A stretch of 64,000 nucleotides of DNA from Paenibacillus thiaminolyticus (GCF_007066085.1 NZ_CP041405.1:4729001-4793000); one strand, 5' to 3'. Positions 52,888 through 62,825 are shown, counted from the stretch's first letter. The notes: generated from the letters alone by a model not told the origin. Made by a program: numbers and translations.

Positions 52888-53299
52888 AACTTCCCCCCCT
52901 CTTTACTGTCATACGAAAAATATTGTGTATTTGTTTCCCTAAACTAGTGTGCAAGCGATGGAAAGGAGTTTGAAGAGCGAAGCGACGTGAGTGGATATTT
53001 AGGAAACCTAAGGTGGCGCGGTTATAGGCATTAGTATACATCTGGATGGAATTGATCAGAAACCAAACATACGATGTTTTCTGTCCGATTCATAACCGAG
53101 ACGCTTTAAGCGTTAAGGTCATGTGTATCAAGCTAATTATGTACGTATCCGTTAACATTGGTAAGAGGTGCTTGCTGATCAAAGATAAGGATACCTTTCT
53201 ACCTACTTTATTAGGTCATTGGGAGGGAGGATTTTGTCCTATTATGGAGAAATATAGTAGTAATTAAGTCGCGTGATTTTCTAAACCGGGGGTTTATAG
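52888..53299. other. Intergenic region before the helicase
   Basis: 412 nt. A 73-codon plus-strand frame (53046-53267) has no ribosome site and no recognised pattern, so it is not called. No terminator or repeat is clear. Confidence 0.4.
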
Positions 53300-56200
53300 A
53301 TGTCTACGGAATTAAAAGATATTTTGCAATATTTCATTCGTTATGAGGATTATTCGAAGTTCATGAATTCCTCTCTTAGTTCAATAGATGGAGATCACCT
53401 TCCTGAAGAAAGTTTGACCAACTTACAAGACATTCAAGAAACGTTGGAGAGAAAGCAAAAAGACGCTGTCTTGCGGAAATTAGAAAGTTATCCTGATATT
53501 GTTAAAAGAAAATCGAATAAGGAAATACGAGGTAAATGGATTCAATCCATTAGAAGTGTTCTGTCGAAACAAAGGGAAATTGAGGATTTTATCGCTGATC
53601 TTCCTTTCCAGTATCCAGATAATCGTGACAATTTCAAATTGTATATGAATCAGCTAATCACTCAGGAAGAGTTTACGCTTTGCTATCCATTAATGATTAA
53701 AGACTTACCTACAGGTAAGAAAAAAAGGATCGTCAGACCTGTTATTACTTTTAAATGTAGATTGACAGAGGAAGGACTACAAGTTAGTTCGTTTGTCATG
53801 AATCGAGCTAGTTTGGAAATTATTTTAGCTGAAGCATTTGGGTGCCCAGTTGAAGACGTTCTCCTTATAGCAGCACAAGCCTATAATGACCTTTGCACAA
53901 AAATTGATAGTATCGAATCGACTCAACTTATGCACATTATTATTTTAATTGACCAATGTCTAAGTGAAGTCATATCGAATTGGAGTTATAGAAGTTTACT
54001 TGATTTTAAAAATTACAGCGGTTGGTTAATGTCCAGACGATTGTTCGTTACAAAAGAAAGCCTTAATGATATGAAAGAGTCCATATTTCGAAGTGAGCTT
54101 GAGCGCCTAATATCTCGGCAAACCAGTGGCACTTCCGTGGTGTTAGAGAAATATATAGTCGGGAACAAACTCGCTGTTGATTACGCTTTAGATCCTGGAC
54201 AAACTGGATATCATCTGGGGAGCTATACGGCTGATTATCCTGTAAACAATAAGCAATGGAGAATAGTTCAATCTCTGCACAATTCCCAATTACTTGCAGT
54301 AAATGGCCCCCCTGGGACAGGTAAAACGACCTTGATTAAGGAGATGATAGCAGATGCTATAGTTAAAAAAGCACTACTCTTGATAGAAATATGGGATCAT
54401 CCTTGGCAGCTCATTGATGAGGGACAAATCAGGGCCTATTACCAATCACCGCTCGCGGGAAAAAATCCGTTCTCAATGGTTATTACGAGTACAAATAATA
54501 AAGCAGTTGATAATATCGGAATCGAGTTAATGAACGAGGTAGATTTCCTGACTGGCTTATTATCGCTTTACGATGTGGATACTGATCACGACAATGAGCG
54601 TGTAAGGTGCGGCGAAGAATTCGACGGTGAGGATGAGGGTATGAATCCAAGTGGGTTTATGAGTTCTTATCAGACTGCCATTGAACAAAACAAACAAGGG
54701 GTGTTCTGTGCTCGTTTAGGAAATATGGCCAACATGACCGAATTTCGAAATAAGAAGTTCGAAGGAATTATAAAGGGGCTGAAGCACCCTCACATCGATT
54801 CTTTGCAAAATCGGGATGTTCAGAATATTTTCAAGTCATCTATAACCGATTTGAAAGAAATTCATAAAAAAATCAATCAATTCTGGGCCTTGCTTCAACT
54901 ATGCCTTGAGAGAGGAGAGCTTGATGACAAGAAAGATATTCTTAAAAGCATAGAGAGCAAAAAAAATGAGATTGAGATTGCAAATGAAAAAATCCAAGTT
55001 CAAAGACGTAAGCAAGGAGAATTGATTCAAAGCAAGCTTGCAAAAGAAGATGAAATTTCAAAGTTGGAGAATCTCGTTCAACAACTGGAGTCAGAAATAA
55101 AGATAGGCGAGGAGAACCGTCGTCAAGCATATGCAGATAAGGAGGTTTTGCTTAAGTGCAAGAAATTCCCCATAAATTTGCTTAATTTCTTGCCAAAACG
55201 CAAGTTATTTTTATGTGCAAATCCGACTGTAGAGTTCATACAAGATACTCGCATCGAGCCGCTAAGCCAAGAAATTAAGAATAATATGGAACGATTAAAG
55301 GAATCAAAATTACTGATTCCAATTTATAGGTCCGACTTAATGGCTGTAAGCGAGCAAATAAACAATATAAGTCATGAACTCCAGGTGCTTGAAGAAAGTA
55401 AAGCTGGAATACAAATGAGTTTGCGTAATCTAGAGGAGTTACTTGAACAAGAGTTAAGTTTGAAAAGAGAGTTACAAATAGAGGGAATGTTATCTACATA
55501 TTCATATTATGAGTTAGCTAATGTTCCTATAATTGTACAGATGAGGAAACGATTATTTGAGGAAGCTTTAGCTGTTAACGAGCAGTACGTTATTAAGCAT
55601 CATAATGAGATCGTACATAATTTGGAGAAAATGGGAGAGGAACAAAGGTGGTTTAAATCATTTTATAGTGAGAACGGAAAAAGGCTAGATCAATATCAGA
55701 AAGGTATTCGGGCAATATGGGAATCGTTCTTTCTTTGTTTTCCTGTCGCCACAACAACCTTACATTCATTTTCTGAACAGTTATTTCAGCCCCTCATCGG
55801 CCTAATCGATACCTTGTTCGTTGATGAGGCAGGACAAATTATGCCTCATTATTTGTGCGCTCCATTATATCGGTCGCAAAAGGCAGTTATTGTAGGCGAT
55901 CCAGAACAACTCGAACCCGTGCGTCCGTTTACTTTAAATCTGATTGAAGAAAGTGATGTAAAGAAAGAACTACATGATAACATTTGTATTTTGCAAAACA
56001 GTGCTCAAAACTATGCTGATCGTGGCAGTGAGTTTTTTGAGTTCATGGGGACGAAGAAAAAAGGAATTATTCTTAATGAACATAGACGTTGTGAAGCCAG
56101 TATTATGCGTTTTTCAAATTTTCATGTTTATAATGACATGCTTTTATTAACTAAAGAAGATAAATCAGATAAACCTTTTGGAGCCAATTTAGTGGCTTTC

Positions 56201-57244
56201 GATATTCGAGGCCTGAAGGAAGCCTACTCACATCATAATTATTCGGAAATATCTGCATGCAAAAAAATTGTAAATATATTAGTTAACAGGTATGGAACTG
56301 AGATATTAAAGGATATCGGAATCATTACCCCTTTCTCTTCACAAGCCAAGCAACTAGCTTCTGTCATTAATGGCGTAGAGGTGGGAACGGTGCACACGTT
56401 CCAAGGAAAAGAGAAAAGAATTATTCTTTTTAGTTCTGTTGTTGACGGTATTCATACGAAAAACGCGGGCCTTTCCTTTGTAATAGGCAGTAAGCCTAAT
56501 ATGCTCAACGTTGCTTTCTCCAGAGCTAAGGAGCAGTTTATTTTGATTGGAAATATAGAGATAGGATTAGCGAGCGGGAATTACCTTGCAAAGGCAATTA
56601 AAGTCATTCAACAACATGGGGTCATATACAGCTTGTATAATGAGGAATATGAAAATCAAAAATACGCTTTAAGACGAAACGAAGCTTATGCGGTCTATCA
56701 AGACGATCAGGAGTTGGATGGTGTTGATTTAAGATTTATCGAGCATATGAACAGTCTCCTGCATGCAAATGTATTGCTGAGCCCTGAACGGCATTACGAT
56801 CTGATGATGAAAGCCTTTGCGTATTGCCGGAGTACGCTTGGCATAGTTTCTCCTTGGACGAGCAGTGATGTGCTAAACGAAAAATTCTTTTCATTATTAC
56901 AAGCTGTGAAGGAACGACGAGTAGATATTAGAATAAGATTCGGTTATTATAGCACAAACTATACTCTGAATGACATTGATAAAATTGTAGAGAAGGATAA
57001 TTTTAATTACAAAAACAAGGAGACACTAAAAGTTGCTTTAAAAGAACTGTACAGTCGGTTGGGACAAAACCTTGTGTATATGCCGCCTCTTCATTCAAAA
57101 GTGTTATTAATAGACAATAAAATTCTTTTTATTGGCTCACATAATTGGTTATCGAATCAAGGCAAGAGTACTCGGGAGGAAATTAGCTATCTCATTACTG
57201 ACAAACAAGCTATTGCCTATGTGAAAATGAGATTTAACTTGTAA
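53300..57244 (+). CDS. SF1 (Upf1-like) helicase with C-terminal PLD motif, Mokosh type II-like
   Basis: 1314 aa. A unique N-terminal region (1-320), Walker A GPPGTGKTT (336-344), a long coiled-coil insertion (about 540-760), Walker B LFVDEAGQ (Asp842-Glu843), GDPEQLEPV, NEHRRC, IITPFSSQAKQL, GTVHTFQGKEKRIILFS and NVAFSRAKEQFIL: the full SF1B/COG1112 motif set. Near the C-terminus one phospholipase D motif, LHSKVLLIDN...FIGSHNW (His1265, Lys1267, Asp1272), suggests a nuclease. The helicase-PLD fusion is the layout reported for MkoC of the Mokosh anti-phage family. AT-rich; two nuclease-like genes follow. The defence role is inferred. Confidence 0.85.
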   Translation: MSTELKDILQYFIRYEDYSKFMNSSLSSIDGDHLPEESLTNLQDIQETLERKQKDAVLRKLESYPDIVKRKSNKEIRGKWIQSIRSVLSKQREIEDFIADLPFQYPDNRDNFKLYMNQLITQEEFTLCYPLMIKDLPTGKKKRIVRPVITFKCRLTEEGLQVSSFVMNRASLEIILAEAFGCPVEDVLLIAAQAYNDLCTKIDSIESTQLMHIIILIDQCLSEVISNWSYRSLLDFKNYSGWLMSRRLFVTKESLNDMKESIFRSELERLISRQTSGTSVVLEKYIVGNKLAVDYALDPGQTGYHLGSYTADYPVNNKQWRIVQSLHNSQLLAVNGPPGTGKTTLIKEMIADAIVKKALLLIEIWDHPWQLIDEGQIRAYYQSPLAGKNPFSMVITSTNNKAVDNIGIELMNEVDFLTGLLSLYDVDTDHDNERVRCGEEFDGEDEGMNPSGFMSSYQTAIEQNKQGVFCARLGNMANMTEFRNKKFEGIIKGLKHPHIDSLQNRDVQNIFKSSITDLKEIHKKINQFWALLQLCLERGELDDKKDILKSIESKKNEIEIANEKIQVQRRKQGELIQSKLAKEDEISKLENLVQQLESEIKIGEENRRQAYADKEVLLKCKKFPINLLNFLPKRKLFLCANPTVEFIQDTRIEPLSQEIKNNMERLKESKLLIPIYRSDLMAVSEQINNISHELQVLEESKAGIQMSLRNLEELLEQELSLKRELQIEGMLSTYSYYELANVPIIVQMRKRLFEEALAVNEQYVIKHHNEIVHNLEKMGEEQRWFKSFYSENGKRLDQYQKGIRAIWESFFLCFPVATTTLHSFSEQLFQPLIGLIDTLFVDEAGQIMPHYLCAPLYRSQKAVIVGDPEQLEPVRPFTLNLIEESDVKKELHDNICILQNSAQNYADRGSEFFEFMGTKKKGIILNEHRRCEASIMRFSNFHVYNDMLLLTKEDKSDKPFGANLVAFDIRGLKEAYSHHNYSEISACKKIVNILVNRYGTEILKDIGIITPFSSQAKQLASVINGVEVGTVHTFQGKEKRIILFSSVVDGIHTKNAGLSFVIGSKPNMLNVAFSRAKEQFILIGNIEIGLASGNYLAKAIKVIQQHGVIYSLYNEEYENQKYALRRNEAYAVYQDDQELDGVDLRFIEHMNSLLHANVLLSPERHYDLMMKAFAYCRSTLGIVSPWTSSDVLNEKFFSLLQAVKERRVDIRIRFGYYSTNYTLNDIDKIVEKDNFNYKNKETLKVALKELYSRLGQNLVYMPPLHSKVLLIDNKILFIGSHNWLSNQGKSTREEISYLITDKQAIAYVKMRFNL

Positions 57245-57342
57245 ATCGATTTTGAAAGCGCAAAATGATATTTGGATTTTTTGAGACTGCTGGGTGAGAG
57301 ATTGAAAATAGGGACACAGATTTGGAAGGATGAATAATTGTA

Positions 57343-58197
57343 ATGGCTAAAACTTATTATGCAGAAGGAAGAAAGCTTGCTTATTTATTGAGGGGCTTAT
57401 TCATTATTGGTGGACTTGCTATTTATTTCTGCATTCCAGGATTGCACTGGGGTTTCTTCTTCGGCATACTTATTGGTTCAATCATAGTAGCAGATATACT
57501 TGGGGCCATCTGGACACGGAAGAGACGTAACAAGAAGAAGCAGAAACCAAAACCAACGAAGAAAACTGCTCAGACAGCCTCAAGGCGGTCAACTAAGGGT
57601 TGTAGAGACGATGAGGTCATCTTAACAAGCAGATTAGACGATTTATCTGGAGCAGAATTCGAGCGGTTACTTGCTCTTTACTTCAGAGATCAGGGATACA
57701 CGGTGAAAGAAGTAGGAGTTGGCGGCAATGATGGCGGAGTGGATCTTGTGATTATCGATGGCCGTGGTGAGAAGACCGCTGTACAGGCCAAGTGCTACGC
57801 TGAACATAATCTTGTTCCTGTTATGACTGTCCGTGAACTGGTTGGGGCAAAACGAAATCATGACTGTATTCTGTCGTTACTTATCACGACATCTGATCTT
57901 ACTTCTCCTGCAAAAAAGGAAGCGGAGCAGTTCAAAGTTGACTACTGGCATGGAGCTCTTGTTGAGCAGAAGCTGAGGTCATGGGGGAAGTGGCATCCAA
58001 ATAAAAAGCGTCGTCCTGTTAAAAAGAGCAGTGCGGTAGCAAACCCGGAGAGCGCAAAGGCAAAGAAGGAAGTTGCAGCATCACGTATAGTGACATGCAA
58101 GTGTGGTGCTCCTATGACACGAAGAAAGAACAAACAAGGAGTTGAATTTTGGGGTTGCAGTAACTTCCCAAGATGCCGACATACGAAAGCCATATAG
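57343..58197 (+). CDS. Membrane-anchored Mrr-like restriction endonuclease with Zn-ribbon
   Basis: 284 aa. Two membrane segments (about 14-56), a basic linker (TRKRRNKKKQKPKPTKKTAQ), a PD-(D/E)xK Mrr-type domain (DLSGAEFERLLALYFRDQGY, then GGNDGGVDLVI with the catalytic Asp and AVQAKCY with the Q-x-K), and a C-terminal topoisomerase-type Cys4 ribbon (CKCGAPM...WGCSNFPRC). GGAAGGATGAATAATTGTA precedes ATG 57343. It lies between the helicase-PLD gene and mrr on the same strand, consistent with a defence island. Confidence 0.85.
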   Translation: MAKTYYAEGRKLAYLLRGLFIIGGLAIYFCIPGLHWGFFFGILIGSIIVADILGAIWTRKRRNKKKQKPKPTKKTAQTASRRSTKGCRDDEVILTSRLDDLSGAEFERLLALYFRDQGYTVKEVGVGGNDGGVDLVIIDGRGEKTAVQAKCYAEHNLVPVMTVRELVGAKRNHDCILSLLITTSDLTSPAKKEAEQFKVDYWHGALVEQKLRSWGKWHPNKKRRPVKKSSAVANPESAKAKKEVAASRIVTCKCGAPMTRRKNKQGVEFWGCSNFPRCRHTKAI

Positions 58198-58229
58198 GAA
58201 AAATCTTGATGATTCGGAGGGTGCGCAAT

Positions 58230-59141
58230 ATGGCAATTCCCGACTTTCAATCTATCATGCTACCATTTTTGATACAGGTAAGGGATGAACAAGAACATAG
58301 GCATCGCGACACAAGAGAAATCCTCGCCAAGCATTTCAGATTAACTGATGAAGAACTGGATGAAAAATTGCCTAGTGGCCGGCAGACTATATTTGATAAT
58401 CGAGTAGGTTGGGCACGAACTTATTTAATGAAGGCTGGACTACTTGAGTATCCACGACGAGGCTATTGCAAGATTACGACGAAGGGCAGAGATGTCTTAA
58501 AGTCAAATCCCAGCATAATCAATATCTCCTTTCTTCGTCAGTTCCCTGAATTTCTGGAGTTTCATACCGCCAAGAATAATGATGATCAAAAATCAGATGA
58601 ACAGCCGTTGCATTCGGAACAACGTACTCCTGGAGAGAATCTTGAGTACAGCTATTTAGTTCTTCGCGAAGAGCTTGCCTTTGAGCTTTTACAGCGGCTA
58701 AAAGCGGGTAGTCCACAGTTTTTTGAGAAGGCGGTCGTGGAACTTCTAGTTAAGATGGGATATGGAGGATCAATCTCAGATGCTGGGAAGGCCGTAGGGA
58801 AAAGTAGGGACGGCGGCATAGATGGAATTATTAAAGAAGACCGGTTGGGTTTGGATATGATATACATACAGGCAAAACGCTGGGAAGGCGTGGTAGGCCG
58901 TCCTGAGATTCAGAAGTTCGTGGGCGCATTACAGGGACAAAAAGCCCGAAAAGGGGTCTTCATTACGACATCCGGTTTTACAAAGGAAGCAGTAGAATAC
59001 GTAACTTTCATCGATAATAAAGTTGTGTTGATCGATGGTGAGCAGCTTACCCAGTTGATGATTGATTACAATCTTGGGGTTTCCACCGTTGCGGTATACG
59101 AAGAAAAGAGAATAGATCTCGACTTTTTCTCGGAAGATTAA
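58230..59141 (+). CDS. mrr: Mrr-type methyl-dependent restriction endonuclease (type IV)
   Basis: 303 aa, almost exactly the size of E. coli Mrr. An N-terminal winged-helix (Mrr_N; about 1-95, AIPDFQSIMLPFL...RVGWARTYLMKAGLLEYPRRG) is followed by the Mrr_cat domain with ELLVKMGYGG, SRDGGIDGIIKED (catalytic Asp) and MIYIQAKRWEG (Q-x-K). Type IV enzymes cut foreign modified DNA. ATG 58230 has GGAGGG 7 nt upstream; the frame is open from 58173 but that part overlaps the previous gene. Last gene of the island, followed by a terminator. Confidence 0.9.
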   Translation: MAIPDFQSIMLPFLIQVRDEQEHRHRDTREILAKHFRLTDEELDEKLPSGRQTIFDNRVGWARTYLMKAGLLEYPRRGYCKITTKGRDVLKSNPSIINISFLRQFPEFLEFHTAKNNDDQKSDEQPLHSEQRTPGENLEYSYLVLREELAFELLQRLKAGSPQFFEKAVVELLVKMGYGGSISDAGKAVGKSRDGGIDGIIKEDRLGLDMIYIQAKRWEGVVGRPEIQKFVGALQGQKARKGVFITTSGFTKEAVEYVTFIDNKVVLIDGEQLTQLMIDYNLGVSTVAVYEEKRIDLDFFSED

Positions 59142-59179
59142 CCTCAGTTAATAATCCTGAATGGAAGCGTTCCCGGCCC

Positions 59180-59205
59180 GCCCTCTCCCCAGAGAGGGCT
59201 TTTTC
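59180..59205 (+). terminator. Terminator after mrr
   Basis: GCCCTCTC (59180-59187) / GAGAGGGC (59192-59199), perfect 8 bp, loop CCCA, then TTTTT. Confidence 0.9.
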
Positions 59206-59355
59206 CTTATCTTGAAAGCCTGAGTAAGATGAGTCTTAGGCACCCGAGACTTTCTTAAGCGGTTTCCCAGCTCATCATCCCCCCCACTTTTTGGACTCTA
59301 ATATTTTTTCATTAAGTATATATTTTTCAGAGAAATTTTAGTATTATTTTTAATG

Positions 59356-59399
59356 GAATCCGAATAATAATTGTTCATTTAATATTTTTGTTCGGTTTT
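59356..59399 (+). promoter_or_regulatory. Second PurR operator, before the nucleoside hydrolase operon
   Basis: GAATCCGAATAAT (59356-59368) matches the PurBox AWWWCCGAACWWT at 11/13. The inverted TTTGTTCGGTTTT (59387-59399) matches at 12/13. The boxes are 18 nt apart, the same as in the purE operator. TTTACA (59397-59402) overlaps the second box as a possible -35, but no clear -10 is seen. The site lies 81 nt before the first hydrolase ATG and predicts PurR control of salvage genes. Confidence 0.6.
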
Positions 59400-59479
59400 A
59401 CAACGTCTAATACATTAATACAAAGCTTACATTTACTGCAAATGACGTGTTGATGTATGGGAATGGGAATGGAGATAAG

Positions 59480-60430
59480 ATGAAGAAGAACATTTATTTT
59501 AACCATGATGGCGGCGTTGATGATTTAATTTCGTTATTTTTGTTACTGCATATGGATAATGTGGAGCTGACGGGCGTGTCGGTCATTCCGGCGGATTGTT
59601 ACTTGGAACCGGCGATGTTTGCCAGCCGTAAAATCATCGATCGGTTCGGCAACGGCGGTGTAGATGTAGCCCCATCGAATTCCCGCGGGAAGAATCCGTT
59701 CCCGAAGGACTGGCGCATGCATGCGTTCTATGTTGACGCCCTGCCGCTTCTCAACGAATCCGGTAAAGTGGTGACTCCTGTAGCGGACAAGCCGGCACAT
59801 CTTCATATTATAGACACGCTGCGCGCAACGGAAGGCAAGACGACCCTGCTGTTCACAGGTCCGCTTACTGACCTTGCTCGCGCATTAGATATCGATCCGA
59901 CGATTGAAGAAAAGGTAGAACGCCTGGTATGGATGGGCGGCACCTTCCGTGAAGCAGGCAACGTGCATGAGCCTGAGCATGACGGAACGGCGGAGTGGAA
60001 CGTATTCTGGGATCCGGAAGCGGCTGCGCGCGTATGGGCCAGCGGGATGGAGATTGATCTGGTGGCATTGGAAAGCACGAATCAAGTACCGTTGACACTC
60101 GATGTTCGTGAGCGCTGGGCTGCGGAACGCAAGCATGTCGGCGTGGATTTCCTGGGCCAATGCTATGCGATGGTGCCGCCTCTTGTTCACTTCTCGACGA
60201 ACTCGACTTACTATCTGTGGGATGTCTTAACGACTGCGTTCGTTGGCAAGAGCGATCTGGTGAAGGTGCAGACGATTAACAGCATCGTGATTACCGAGGG
60301 CGCAAGCCAAGGCCGTACGGTTGAGACGGCGGACGGACGCCCGGTGCATGTCGTCTATGACGTAAATCGTGACGCATTCTTTGATTACATTACCGAATTA
60401 GCGAAAAAAGCAATGGAGAGGGTTTTGTAA
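59480..60430 (+). CDS. Inosine-uridine type nucleoside hydrolase, first
   Basis: 316 aa. The N-terminal metal motif reads NHDGGVDDLISLFLLL, the D-x-D-x-x-x-DD cluster of the family but with Asn in the first position. TLLFTGPLTDLARAL and the EWNVFWDPEAAARVW block are family hallmarks. It cleaves ribonucleosides to base and ribose. ATG 59480 follows GGAGATAAG; the frame is open from 59447. Its stop overlaps the next ATG (TAATG). Confidence 0.9.
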   Translation: MKKNIYFNHDGGVDDLISLFLLLHMDNVELTGVSVIPADCYLEPAMFASRKIIDRFGNGGVDVAPSNSRGKNPFPKDWRMHAFYVDALPLLNESGKVVTPVADKPAHLHIIDTLRATEGKTTLLFTGPLTDLARALDIDPTIEEKVERLVWMGGTFREAGNVHEPEHDGTAEWNVFWDPEAAARVWASGMEIDLVALESTNQVPLTLDVRERWAAERKHVGVDFLGQCYAMVPPLVHFSTNSTYYLWDVLTTAFVGKSDLVKVQTINSIVITEGASQGRTVETADGRPVHVVYDVNRDAFFDYITELAKKAMERVL

Positions 60431-61386
60431 TGTCCGAGAAAAAGCGAGTCATTATTGATACCGATACGGCCGGCGACGATACGTTTGCCATTTTAACCGC
60501 GCTTCACTATTTTCAAGTCGAAGGCATTATGATTACCGGCGGCAATGTCCAGTTCGATCAGCAGGTGGAAAATGCGCTCTACACCGTGCAAGTCGCGGGA
60601 AAAAGCGGGCAAGTTCCTGTCTACAAAGGGCATGAGCGCCCAATCATGGGGCTTGGCCACAAAGAGCATCGTACGGTCGAGGACGTGCACGGCAAGGATG
60701 GAATGGGGGATTCGTTTTTCGAAAAAGCGGTTCAGTCTCCCGAAAAAGGGCATGCTGTCGATTTCCTGATTGATGCCATTCACAACAATCCAGGAGAAAT
60801 CCATCTTCTCGCGATTGCGCCGTTAACGAATATTGCGATGGCGATTAAGAAGGACCCGGCCATTGTGCCGAAAATTCCGCATCTTTATATTATGGGCGGA
60901 ACGAACAATGCGCTTGGAAATATTACGCCGAGTGCGGAGTACAATTTCTACGTTGATCCGGAAGCGGCCAAAATCGTGCTTCATTCGGGAATTCCCATCA
61001 CGATGGTCGGTTGGGAAATGTGCACGCAATACTCCATTATGGACGATAACGACCATGAAGAGATTGAAGCGCTGGGAACGAAGGGCGCGAAGTTTTTCAA
61101 GGACGTCAATAAGGTCGTGATGAGATTCAATAAAACGGTTCATCGACTGAACGGCACGACGCATCCGGATACGCTGCTCGCAGCCGTAGCGGCAGACGAG
61201 AAGATCATGACGAAGTCCAATCTGTATCACGTCGATGTGGAAACCGTCGGTGAGCTGACAAGAGGCTACAGCCTTGTCGATATTAACAATCGTCTGGAAC
61301 GCACGCGCAATGTCCGCGTCTGTGAAGCGATTGATCGAGATGCTTTTAAAGACATGCTGTTGGACGTGTTGAAGTCTATTAACTAA
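60430..61386 (+). CDS. Inosine-uridine type nucleoside hydrolase, second
   Basis: 318 aa. The canonical DTDTAGDDTFAIL calcium site is at the N-terminus, with LLAIAPLTNIAMAI, YIMGGTNN and SAEYNFYVDPEAAKIVL. A paralogue of the preceding gene but with a complete Asp cluster. The pair may form a heteromer or have different base preference. Translation is coupled through TAATG. Confidence 0.93.
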   Translation: MSEKKRVIIDTDTAGDDTFAILTALHYFQVEGIMITGGNVQFDQQVENALYTVQVAGKSGQVPVYKGHERPIMGLGHKEHRTVEDVHGKDGMGDSFFEKAVQSPEKGHAVDFLIDAIHNNPGEIHLLAIAPLTNIAMAIKKDPAIVPKIPHLYIMGGTNNALGNITPSAEYNFYVDPEAAKIVLHSGIPITMVGWEMCTQYSIMDDNDHEEIEALGTKGAKFFKDVNKVVMRFNKTVHRLNGTTHPDTLLAAVAADEKIMTKSNLYHVDVETVGELTRGYSLVDINNRLERTRNVRVCEAIDRDAFKDMLLDVLKSIN

Positions 61387-61397
61387 TGCTAGTAACT

Positions 61398-61452
61398 GCA
61401 AATGGCCGCATTTGTATTTAAGGAAGCACTAATATGAAGAGCGGCCGTTTGC
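61398..61452 (+). other. 12-bp stem-loop between hydrolase and nupC
   Basis: GCAAATGGCCGC (61398-61409) pairs with GCGGCCGTTTGC (61441-61452) with one G-T and a 31-nt loop. No long T run follows, so it is more likely an mRNA stability or differential-expression element than a full terminator. Confidence 0.6.
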
Positions 61453-61505
61453 CCCTTTCGCTTTTACATTCTTGGTCATTGACACGATGAAGAAAGGATA
61501 GATAT

Positions 61506-62720
61506 ATGCAATACATTTGGGGACTTCTAGGAATCTTAGGCATTTTTTTGATAGCATTTGCGTTTTCGAAAAATCGCAAAGCGATTCATCCGAGAACGGT
61601 GATTGGCGCGTTTGCGATTCAATTCATTTTTGCATTGATCGTATTGAAGTGGGAATTCGGCAAAAAGATGCTCAACTACTTGGCTGCGGTCGTGCAGAGC
61701 ATCATCGATTCGACGAATGCGGGCATTCAGTTCTTGTTCGGCGGGATACTGGGTGCGGAAAAGGCGGGCTTTACGTTCGCCTTGCAGGTATTGCCGATTA
61801 TCATCTTCTTCTGTTCCTTGATCGCGGTTCTGTACTATCTCGGCATTATGCAGTGGGCAACGAAAATCATTGGCGGATTTCTGGCGAAGGTGCTCAAAAC
61901 GAGCGAAACGGAATCGATGTCGGCGGCTGCTAATATTTTCCTGGGACCGACCGAAGCGCCGCTTGTGGTGAAGCCTTATATTGAGAAAATGACCAAGTCG
62001 GAGTTGTTCGCGATTATGGTCGGCGGACTGGCGTGCGTCTCCGGTTCTGTTCTAGGCGGATACGCGATGCTTGGCGTTCCGATTGAATATTTGCTTGCAG
62101 CGGCATTCATGGGAGCGCCGGGCGGCTTGCTGCTGGCCAAAATTATTATGCCGGAAACCGATCATCAGCTCAGAGCGGAACGCGTCGAGATGGTGAAGGA
62201 TACAGAGTCCCGAAATGTCATCGATGCCGCGGCTCGCGGAGCTTCGGACGGGCTCAAGATCGCTGCCGGCGTAGGCGCGATGCTGCTGGCATTCATATCG
62301 CTTATTTTCTTGGTGAACATGATTATTGGCTGGGTTGGCGGCGTGTTCGGAATCGAAGCGCTGACGCTCGAGCAAATTCTAGGCTACCTGTTCGCGCCGA
62401 TTGCCTTCCTGATCGGTGTTCCATGGGGTGAAGCGCTGCAGGCAGGTTCCTTCATCGGTCAAAAATTCGTGCTGAACGAATTTGTAGCATACACTTCGTT
62501 TGCGCCTGAGATTGCTCAGTTGTCGCCCAAAAGCGTCGTCATCATCAGCTTCGCGCTGTGCGGCTTCGCCAATCTGGCTGCGATTGCGCTCCTTATTGGC
62601 GGCCTGGGCGGGATTGCGCCTTCTCGAAGACAGGATCTTGCCGAGATGGGCTTCCGTGCGGTCATTGCCGCAACCTTGGCTAATCTGATGAGCGCGGCGA
62701 TTGCCGGGATGCTCGTGTAG
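61506..62720 (+). CDS. nupC: Concentrative nucleoside transporter, NupC family
   Basis: 404 aa with about 10 membrane segments. CNT motifs are present: [20 protein letters not shown] (nucleoside and ion site), [20 protein letters not shown], and the C-terminal [23 protein letters not shown]. It imports nucleosides with H+ or Na+, feeding the two hydrolases upstream. AAAGGATAG precedes ATG 61506. It ends at a bidirectional hairpin. Confidence 0.94.
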   Translation: MQYIWGLLGILGIFLIAFAFSKNRKAIHPRTVIGAFAIQFIFALIVLKWEFGKKMLNYLAAVVQSIIDSTNAGIQFLFGGILGAEKAGFTFALQVLPIIIFFCSLIAVLYYLGIMQWATKIIGGFLAKVLKTSETESMSAAANIFLGPTEAPLVVKPYIEKMTKSELFAIMVGGLACVSGSVLGGYAMLGVPIEYLLAAAFMGAPGGLLLAKIIMPETDHQLRAERVEMVKDTESRNVIDAAARGASDGLKIAAGVGAMLLAFISLIFLVNMIIGWVGGVFGIEALTLEQILGYLFAPIAFLIGVPWGEALQAGSFIGQKFVLNEFVAYTSFAPEIAQLSPKSVVIISFALCGFANLAAIALLIGGLGGIAPSRRQDLAEMGFRAVIAATLANLMSAAIAGMLV

Positions 62721-62761
62721 AAGCGATGATACCATACAAGTAACAACTAGGGAAATAAAAC

Positions 62762-62800
62762 AAACGCTTGGGCTATGATGGCCCAAGCGTTCGTTGTTAG
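62762..62800. terminator. Bidirectional hairpin between nupC and the flavoprotein gene
   Basis: AACGCTTGGGC (62763-62773) / GCCCAAGCGTT (62781-62791), perfect 11 bp. The minus-strand side is followed by TGTTTTATTT, so it probably serves the flavoprotein gene best. Confidence 0.75.
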
Positions 62801-62825
62801 CTGAGAGAAAATGGAAGCTGTTATC

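Noticed and set aside
53046..53267. 73-aa plus-strand gene upstream of the helicase
   Set aside because: No ribosome binding site, no recognised family, and composition like non-coding DNA.
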